From NCBI GenBank assembly GCA_021234155.1, contig JAJEKV010000011.1:14361255-14425254 (forward strand): a stretch of 64,000 nt of DNA. The letters are read 5' to 3'. The notes below the pieces were generated by a model, which was given only the letters and a program-made list of their open reading frames with translations, made no database searches and was not told where the DNA came from. Both the position numbers and the translations under genes were made by a program. Origin of the DNA: Isoetes taiwanensis. Lineage: Eukaryota; Streptophyta; Lycopodiopsida; Isoetales; Isoetaceae. Below, piece after piece: positions 56,453 through 64,000 of the stretch. Position 1 is the first letter of the stretch; each line of letters begins with the position of its first letter.

Positions 56453-57971
56453 TCAAATTAGCTGTTTATTCTCAAATTGAAGAATTGGTGCTTATTGGAC
56501 TTATGCTCTTAATGTCCAGAACAATATGAAGGATATCGGTACAGGAGTGCACACAACCTGCCCTCTGCTATCAGTTAGCTCCACTTCACAATGGAAGTAT
56601 TCAGTATCCTCTCTCCCAAAGATCTTATTTCCTCTCTCCCAAAGATCTTATTTCTTATCAACCTCGCCAAGGTCGGCGGTATATTACCGTGTACTCCTTC
56701 CTTGATCATACCTTTTGAAATCCATTTGTTATGCAGGGTTCCTATGCCAACCAAACTATCATCGTCAAATCATAGCATAGCAGTCCTAAAATCTATGAAG
56801 GATATCTTTCTGGGGAAATTCTCCTTCACGTAATCAAAGATCTCCTTCTTCAAGAACACAATTGTCTTTAATGTCTTTGCTCTCATCTTGAAGAAGTGTT
56901 CACCTGTATAATCACAACCTTCACACATGTCTTATCATCCAGTACCTCCTAGAATAGAACCCTGCAATCTTCATAGTCGAGGCCCTTCATCCACCTTAGA
57001 TAGGTTTGAATAAAGTAGTCGCTATCTTTTGCCCAGTTGCAAACTTTGGGTTGGCCTCTGTTGTCTTTGAGCTTACCACCCTTCCACAACTTCCACGAGG
57101 ACAGAAACTGCTAAAAAGTGTCTTCGAGCATGAAGACCCACTGATTGAGGTCTTTTAGTTGCTTACCATGCATGGTAACTTTAGCTAGAGTCAGGTAATG
57201 CTGAAAACCAGAGGAAACTTTGATTTTTGAAAGCAAATGGTGCTATGGCACTATTTCTAAGCTCAAACATCGAAAAAGAAAGCTAAAAGCAAAGCAAACT
57301 AATTTTGAAATGGCACCACGGTGCCATTTCAAATCAAAAAAGCTAATGCAAAGCAACCCCAACTTCAAATAGCTCCATGGCACCACTTGAAGTACACTAC
57401 ATATTGTATAGGGTTCCGATTGTGCTTGGCCACGTCCAGAGGGAGCAGGCTTGTCATAGAGCATATACTAGTGTCGCAGGTGGGTTATCTTGTTAAAATA
57501 AGGCTCCCTGAAGATAGTGTTGATAGCGATGTCATTGAATTCACAACCGAGTTGCAGGCATTCTTGCTCATTGACTGTGCGAGATACAACACGACAAGTT
57601 CAAAACTCATACTTCTGCAAACCAGCTGAGCAGCAAGTACTGAGTGATTACCATTCACTATGTAGTAGTGCATCCCTATAAGATCATCGTCGGCCCCTTG
57701 TAGCAAAATATCATTCTGAAGTCCAAACTTCCTTTTATAGATCGTAGTGCCACAACAAAGAATACATATCTGCGCCAGCATATCTAGTGTGTATTGGCTC
57801 AAAATTAGTGTGTATCAGCATCTATAAGCATGCCACATATACATCCAATATCCAAATTGCAAGTGATGAACATTACATAAAATATTTGATTTATAGATGC
57901 AAACGCCTAAAGCCTTATTGACAAATATTGCATCTTTAGTGTTATCTAATTGGTAAAACTCATTTAGACCT
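56453..57971. other. No recognised gene
   Basis: One short duplication (cctctctcccaaagatctta at about 56611 and 56633) and several chance frames. No supported content. Confidence 0.4.
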
Positions 57972-59270
57972 ATGCAATCTCATGAACTTCTGCTTGTTGG
58001 AGAATTTAATGCCAGCACAGATACTGAGCAGCTAGCAAAGTTCAACCCATTCGCAATGACATATTGCAACTTCAGACACCGGAGGACTTTGGCCATGCAC
58101 GCTGCCGATGGGAGCCATCCTGTCACGAGATTTGGGAGAAAGTTGCTTCAAATGTGCAATATCTTTGACTTGCTCATTTGCAATGGTCTCACACAATGGC
58201 CATCCTCCTCCTACTACACTTGTCAACAGGACAACAAGGGGGGATCCTTGTCATGGATTATGTGCTTGTGGCCGAGTAAATGGACTTTAGCAGGTATCTG
58301 CATGTGGAAACAGAGAACATAGATGAGGAGGTGGGCTTAGATCACGAACCTCTCATTTTGGAGGTAGATTGGCAACCTGTGCAGGTCCACTACCAAGCTA
58401 ACTTCCACAACTCGCAGCTTCGCTTGAATTACGACCAGGAAGAGACTTAGGCCAAGTTGCTAGCAGAACAATTAGGGAAAATTCTCTAACTTTCCACATT
58501 AGGTCACAATCCTTCTTAGTGCCACAGAACGATGCCTTTGGAGAAGACAAGCAAGAAGACCATCTTCAGCAGGCTTCCATTGAAATGGGTGGTTCAATGA
58601 TCAGTTCAAGGAGCTAAAATGTCAGCTCAGGTTGGTGATTGACCCCACTCTCAAATTACAGGCAATCAAACAATACAAAGCTTTCCTCAAAGGCAAGAAG
58701 GTATAATATATGCAAGACACCAACGGGGGATTCTATCTTCTTGATCGACACTCCAAGACATTTGGGAGCAAAGTGTTGTAGAACTCTCCACAACCTACTT
58801 GAAACATTTCTCACGACCACCAGAAGCAATACCTCATCTAGCATTATGATCCAAACGGGGTCCGTAGTGAAGTGACAACACAAGTAAACCCATCACTGGT
58901 TATAATAGAGGCGGATGTCACTAAAGGATTGTTCGCAAATGGCAAGGTTGCAGATTTAGATGGTATGCAGGCAAAACTGTTATAGTGGGTTGGACCAAAG
59001 ATTGTTCCCGTGCTTACTAGTTTGTCCAATAGGACCCTCCTAGAAGGCTTTTCCTCACAATGGACCATGTAAAGTGGTCATAATAATCCTATCCTACTGC
59101 ACAATTATGGTCAGCTCGTTATTAACAAAACTGGTAGTCAATAACTTTGGATTAGCAATTGATGGTCTGGACAAAGGAAACAGAGGTGCGTGGACTGGGC
59201 ACAAGTAGGTTTTAAGTGTGAACACTCCACCATTAAGCACAATTTCATTATGATGGAAAAATTTTTATAA
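57972..59270 (+). pseudogene. LINE ORF2, endonuclease to RT fingers, broken
   Basis: The C-terminal half of an apurinic-type endonuclease: LLLVGEFNA (GDFNA with the catalytic Asp changed to Glu), FDLLICNGLTQWPSSSYYTC, then in another frame MDYVLVAE and DHEPLILEVDW (the usual SDHxP/L His). Further on, VTKGLFANGKVADLDGMQAK and LEGFSSQWT are RT finger blocks, and a FKCEHSTIKHNF stretch lies near 59230. Many stops and frame changes occur. The RT palm is absent. It complements the 3' halves of LINEs elsewhere in the window. Confidence 0.75.
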
Positions 59271-60040
59271 AATTGGATTTTTTTTTGTAAACCTTATGCA
59301 AGGGTTGTATACACTTGTACAGTACTCATACACATATGTTGTGTACACCATGAAATATTTAGAAAACATATTTACACGGTATCATACACCTTCTGCAGGT
59401 GTTAAGGTACACGGGTATGACACCCATGTATCATGCATATATTTTTAAGATACATGAATAGATTTGTAAACCTTCTATAGGTGTATGATACGCGTGAGTA
59501 GTACACATGTATCATACATATGTTTCTATCATACAAGCCTCAACTAGTCTTACATCCTTCTTTGGCAACTGAATAAATGCACCTACTGCTTCACCAATGT
59601 TATCTGCACCCCAACATATGATTGGAAGTTCAATAGATGGCACCACAGATTTCATGACCTCTGTTGCTATATTCAATGGGTCAATGTCCCCCGGGGGGTG
59701 CACAAAATGTGAAGTCTATATGGCATGTGCGTGCATAGGGTCAAGAGAAATTATCCCTTATATGGGATTTTCTTACAAAAAAATCCCTTATATTTCATAT
59801 ACCCCTACCATATTTCCTTCACATATATATGGAATTCAAGCAAAATAAAAATCCCCTCCCATACTTATACGGTACGGTACGGTACGATTTTGGCCCAAAA
59901 AAACCCCCTACCATACACTCACATGTTTTGTACGGTTTTTTCTGAGTGCACCCCCAGGCAACGTCCTTGCCATGAAGGGTGGCTCTCCTTGCCGTTGTGT
60001 TGGGGGAGGGGGAGGGGGGGGAGGGGGGCAGGTATACCCC
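59271..60040. other. AT-rich region with gtgtatgatacac-like phrases
   Basis: Between 59290 and 59530 many short tgtatcatac/gtgtatgatac strings occur in both orientations, then a small (tacgg)n run at 59870-59884 and a G-rich run at 60001-60028. No gene. Confidence 0.5.
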
Positions 60041-60091
60041 AACCCCAAATGACGCCATTTGCATCCTCAAGTTTCCCGCACCACCCAAAAA

Positions 60092-60093
<2 letters not shown>

Positions 60094-60151
<58 letters not shown>
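60094..60151. repeat. (TC)n microsatellite, 29 units
   Basis: Uninterrupted tc dinucleotides. SLSLSL and RERERE frames across it are artefacts. Confidence 0.97.
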
Positions 60152-60153
<2 letters not shown>

Positions 60154-61675
60154 GCCACATGCTCGATCAATTTTTGTCTCTCGTCATACGGCGAGAGACA
60201 ATTTTTATACGTGATGTGCACGAGAGATGAGGAGAGACAATTATCTCTCACACACTAACCGGCCCGGTTTGGCCTAGTTTGGCCTGAAATTCCCATACCG
60301 GCGGAAGATTTTTTATTTGTTTTGGATCCCCCGTTCTTGTTCTTAGCTCTGAAGCTTAACAAATCTAAGCAAGATCCCGTGATTCTCGTTGTTCAAGCAA
60401 AAGCCGAGCAAATCGGCCTTGGGTTTGTCATTTTCCACTCGCAGTACAATTAATTAGAGCAAAATAGTGGAGAAGGGGCAATCCGGCAAAAGATACCGGG
60501 ATCTGCAGAGTTTAGAACATTCGAGTTTAGAGATCTGCGAGTTTTAATCTATGAATGGTTAGACATTCCAAAGTCTTTGAACGTACTACTACAAATTTCT
60601 TGTTTGAGCATTACAATCGCAATGGCATAAAATTGGAATCAAACAATTTATCAAAACTCTGTGGTCGTTCGGACCGTTTTCTCATATCTCAAAACCCAAG
60701 CCCCAAATTCACAACCCAACTCAAAATCGATCACCTTATTTTTCACTTTCTGAGGATGAATTTGGGCGCAGATTCAAGCAGCCGTAACCCGGATGAATTT
60801 GGGCGTAGATTCAAGCGACCCGAACCCGAATTTTTATGTGTTTTTCCTTTGGATTGAAGCTTACGGTTCACGAGACACATTTTTTATGCTCGTTTTTTTT
60901 GCCTATTGTTTGCTCTATTTACAATCAAATCCATGATTTTCCTTAAAAATAGAGCAATCATATTTCTAATGTAACGAGCATGACTCTTTGACCCAAATCA
61001 TGCGAGAAGGACTACTGCTACCCAAAAGAAAAACGGAGTTCATAAACAACTTGAAGCTTGAGAACAAGCTTTAGCAAAAGCTTCAAATCGGTTCTAGCAC
61101 AAAGCTTCAATCGGACCTAGAGCCGGAGCAAAGCAAGAACAAAAAACATAGGCAAACCTCGGTGAATATGGCAATTTGCGATACGGTGGGTCGGATTTTA
61201 CAAACCTAGTCGGACTATGGCAAACCCGGTCGGATTTTACAAATTCATGGCGCCAGAGAAACTACAAATGGTATGTAGTGCTCCTCTTTACTAGATGCTC
61301 CCAAATCGATGAAGGATTTGGTAGATGCCGCATGAAGAAAAAAGGTCCCAAAGATCTTCTCTCAGTAATTCCACGGGCCCCAAAATTCATGGGCCCAAGA
61401 TCTTCTCTCTAATTCATGGGCGTGAGAGCAGTTATGCCGTTTGGCGCCATAGCTACGCTTTTGCGATAGTTCTGTTGCAACACAACCCATACATTTCACG
61501 AGGCCCCAAACTTTTACGGCCCCAAAATTAAAACCAAAACTAATATGCCATCTATAATGGAAATGCCCCTAACAGCAGTTAGGGGCAAAATGTCTCTCCC
61601 CTTCTCCCATCTCTCCCCTTCTCCCATCTCTCGTATTGTCTCTCGTAACCTCTAAGTCCGCATGTGGCCAAGGCA

Positions 61676-61740
61676 TCTCTCTCTCTCTCTCCCTCCCTCC
61701 CTCCCTCCCTCCCTCCCTCCCCTCTTTCTCTCTCTCTCTT
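61676..61740. repeat. (TC)n and (CCCT)n compound microsatellite
   Basis: tctc then ccctccct then tctc runs. Peptides of SLPPSLPP or REGGREGG type are by-products. Confidence 0.95.
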
Positions 61741-61780
61741 TTTGGGTGTTGCAAATGGTGCCATTTGCATTCACCAGCAT

Positions 61781-64000
61781 GCAAAAAGTTTTTTTTTTCT
61801 TTTTTTCTTTTTTTAGCACACCAGCCCTACCGGGCCTACAGCCTTTCCTCAAATTCTAGCCTATCCACGTGTAATTTCCATGTCATCAAAATCTGATGTG
61901 TCTTATTTTGCACCATCGGATCTCTAGAATTGCAAATCTAAGGCCAAGGAAATTAGAAATTCTGTAAAAAATGACGGAGATAGGAAGAGAAGCGGTCCCT
62001 TGCTTATCAATCCCGTGTATTTTTCCTCTTCCAAACACGATCAATCCTTCATCTTATTTCTTCTCTGATCCTTCGCATGTTTCTAGCCCTATTTCTCTCC
62101 TCTTCCAAACACGATCAATCCTTCATCTTTATTTCTTCTCTGATCCTTCGCATTTTTCTTGCCCTGTTTCTCCTGCACAACTGCTCTACGATATGATATG
62201 ATAGGAGTTACTCTTCCTCGCGACCTTGAACATGTTTGTGTCTTTGTATACTGGCGTGATGGCTAAACTTTGCTTGCTGCATTCTGGTTCTAATCCTTTT
62301 ATGTCTCGTGTTGTTTGGCAAATACATATCAGCTTCGCACCATAATTAGAAGCTAAATGCGTAGAGCTAAATCCGACATGTAGATCCGCATCCTGTGTTC
62401 AAAACCCAAGGCCAAATTTTCTTATCTGACAAACCTGTTGATTCACCCTAGCAACTGACAAAGCGACCGACCTGTTGATTTCTTCTCTGCATGTTTCTGA
62501 ATTCGCGTTATTAACGTCTCTAGAAACAAACAAAGGAGAAACATCTGTCGTGTTTCTTGCCCGGTGCTTGGTATTCTCTGTCTTCCTCCATAGGAAGCTT
62601 TCTTTTCTTCTTTGATCCAAGGTAAAGTATTTTGTAGTTGCCGTTATTGGGTTTTCCGGTCTGCCAGGTTTGTTAACCAGAGAAAGACGATTTCAACGCC
62701 AGGCTCTTCCGTCTATTACTTCTAGCAAGGTATTGATTCTTTTCTTTTCTTGATTCTTTGTTCTCTGTTTTTGTCTAGAATTAGATCGGTCCATTTAAAT
62801 GTTGAAGCAGGAGAAGCTCCTTTATAATTTATTGGATAGTCAGAGAAGGGGAGCACCATGGTATTTTATTGACATATTCATAGCGACTTCACCCTATACT
62901 CTGCCAAAAACAGGGGAAAATGACTGTTAGCAGATAAGTTCTGTTGCTCAGTGCAATGTCTTTAGATGTCTCACCGTAGACAAAGCTCAAATCCTAGTTG
63001 TCGGAACTGCCATCGGCTGTTCACTTCAGTGTCTATTCATGGAACGGATAGCTGTTATAGGAGTAAAAAGTAAGAAAATCAAATAGAACTCATGAGAGCT
63101 CATCTGCCATCACATTGTGAAACATAGTTCATGATTAATAATCTGCCATCGCCAGTACAGCATTGAAACCTGCAAAAATCAATCTCAGTTCATTCTTCAG
63201 CGTAAAATATAAAGATGAGAAAAGTTTGAGAAGCTACGGGCATTTCCAGTGTTGCTTGGTGGACCAGCTCAGATCAGCTCATAGCTGAGAAAATGCATTA
63301 GCATTGTGCACCAAACCATCGATCTCCAAAACCTTATGGCATTTATTAGTCTGATGTTGGTTTAGATTAGGTGTGAAATCAGCCAGATATGGACAACAAT
63401 TTATGTTCTTAGTGTTCTATGAGGCATAAAGAACATTTCTGCTCTCAAATCTAGATCACACCTTCCACCTTTATTGGCAGAGGAATAGCAAGGACTGACA
63501 CTTTCTCAAACAGGCAATAATTGAATATCCACAGGGAAACCGTTTTCACATCTCTGAAACACCCATGGATGGGGCAACTTCAAAATTTCTACTAAATGCT
63601 TGTTGTCCAACTAGGTCAGAATGTTCTTTAGACCTTCCCAGTTTGAAGAGCCATGAGAGCTACTTTCATACACATTTTCATGGGAAGAAAAGAATTCTGA
63701 GACCTCCGTAACATGTGTTCTCAGTCCTCTTTATTATAAAAGTTTTTGGTAGCATATAGGGTCTGCCAAAGTAGATGTATGAAAACAAAAATTTGCACTT
63801 GCTAGTGTTAGAAGCTAGTTACATGAAGGCATATCCAGGTCTCACAAAGGACTGGAACTGAAACTTGAGTCTTCCGCGTGAATCCGTACTTTTTGCACCC
63901 TGATGCGCATTAAAACCATGCCCTTTGCGTGTAAACACAAGAATTGTTGTAGCAACATAGCCTAATGGTGGTACTGTCTCCGTTATCTCTTCGATATCTT
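61781..64000. other. No recognised gene
   Basis: Starts with T-rich sequence and the duplication at 62025-62171; the remainder is AT-rich without a supported frame. A pyrimidine-rich 62.0-62.2 kb stretch followed by gtaaag-like donors could be the 5' UTR and first intron of a gene beyond the window, but this is weak. Confidence 0.4.
62025..62171. repeat. Tandem duplication, 74-bp period
   Basis: cctcttccaaacacgatcaa through tctgatccttcgcat occurs at 62025-62098 and 62099-62171 with single-base differences. Confidence 0.9.

Larger units (their letters stand above)
60041..61780. mobile_element. Putative DNA element with ~190-bp inverted ends, each holding a CT microsatellite
   Basis: The left arm (60041-60240) and right arm (61590-61780) align in opposite orientation: gccatttgc at the outer side, ttttgggtg beside the CT run, gcatgtggcc on its inner side, then cgagagacaat and gagagatg. 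The interior is about 1.35 kb with no transposase recognised, so it would be non-autonomous. Arms are imperfect and I did not find a target duplication. Confidence 0.5.

Noticed and set aside
59819-60258. Several overlapping frames rich in SLSL or RERE
   Set aside because: They are produced by the TC dinucleotide repeat; flanks have no coding features.
61569-61896. Frames rich in SLPP, REGG or Phe
   Set aside because: By-products of the compound CT microsatellite and neighbouring T-runs.

Overview
This looks like a land-plant nuclear window dominated by mobile elements. The signs are a retrotransposon primer-binding site matching plant initiator-Met tRNA, CACTA and Helitron termini, GT-AG introns, two LINE families and an eroded intron-bearing ALG10 gene. 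The abundance of old nested elements would suit a large, slowly purged genome (fern-like or another non-seed plant), but that is inference and I cannot name the species.

Layout. 0-10.8 kb: AT-rich, intron-like DNA with two short tandem duplications, an unidentified minus-strand exon cluster (4.2-4.9 kb) and a decayed minus-strand ALG10 gene (8.3-10.8 kb). 10.8-13.2 kb: a decayed LINE with a (TTAAA)n tail, abutting a Helitron-like 3' end. 14.1-16.5 kb: further minus-strand exon-like pieces with compatible phase. 17-20 kb: a transposon terminus made of inverted GGAAACCCTTCC units, a GATA microsatellite, a LINE 3' end, and a small L1 insertion with a 13-bp target duplication. 21-26.9 kb: a minus-strand L1 abutting the 3' part of a Ty3-type LTR element (integrase, extra ORF, polypurine tract, LTR). 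27.65-42.27 kb: a LINE split inside its reverse transcriptase by a 13-kb LTR retrotransposon (LTRs 27828-29477 and 39247-40882, target duplication ATGAT). The inner region of that LTR element carries a histone-H3-like pseudogene, three 200-bp hairpin-bearing repeats, and a duplicated protease/RT fragment with a CACTA end at the seam. 42.5-47.4 kb: a lone plausible exon, unclassified ORFs, a broken transposase-like gene with a SWIM-type motif, and its GGAAACCCTTCC terminus. 48-53 kb: possible exons and a minus-strand L1. 53-59.3 kb: unidentified ORFs and the 5' half of another LINE (endonuclease to RT fingers). 60-61.8 kb: an inverted-repeat element with CT microsatellites in both arms. 61.8-64 kb: no gene recognised.

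No intact, confidently functional host gene is visible. The best leads are the H3-like sequence at the usual gag position of an LTR element, the exactly dated LINE/LTR nesting, the two LINE families separated by both zinc-knuckle spacing and tail type, and the degenerating ALG10 locus with repeated exon copies. All statements come from reading the sequence and recalling protein families; no search was run.
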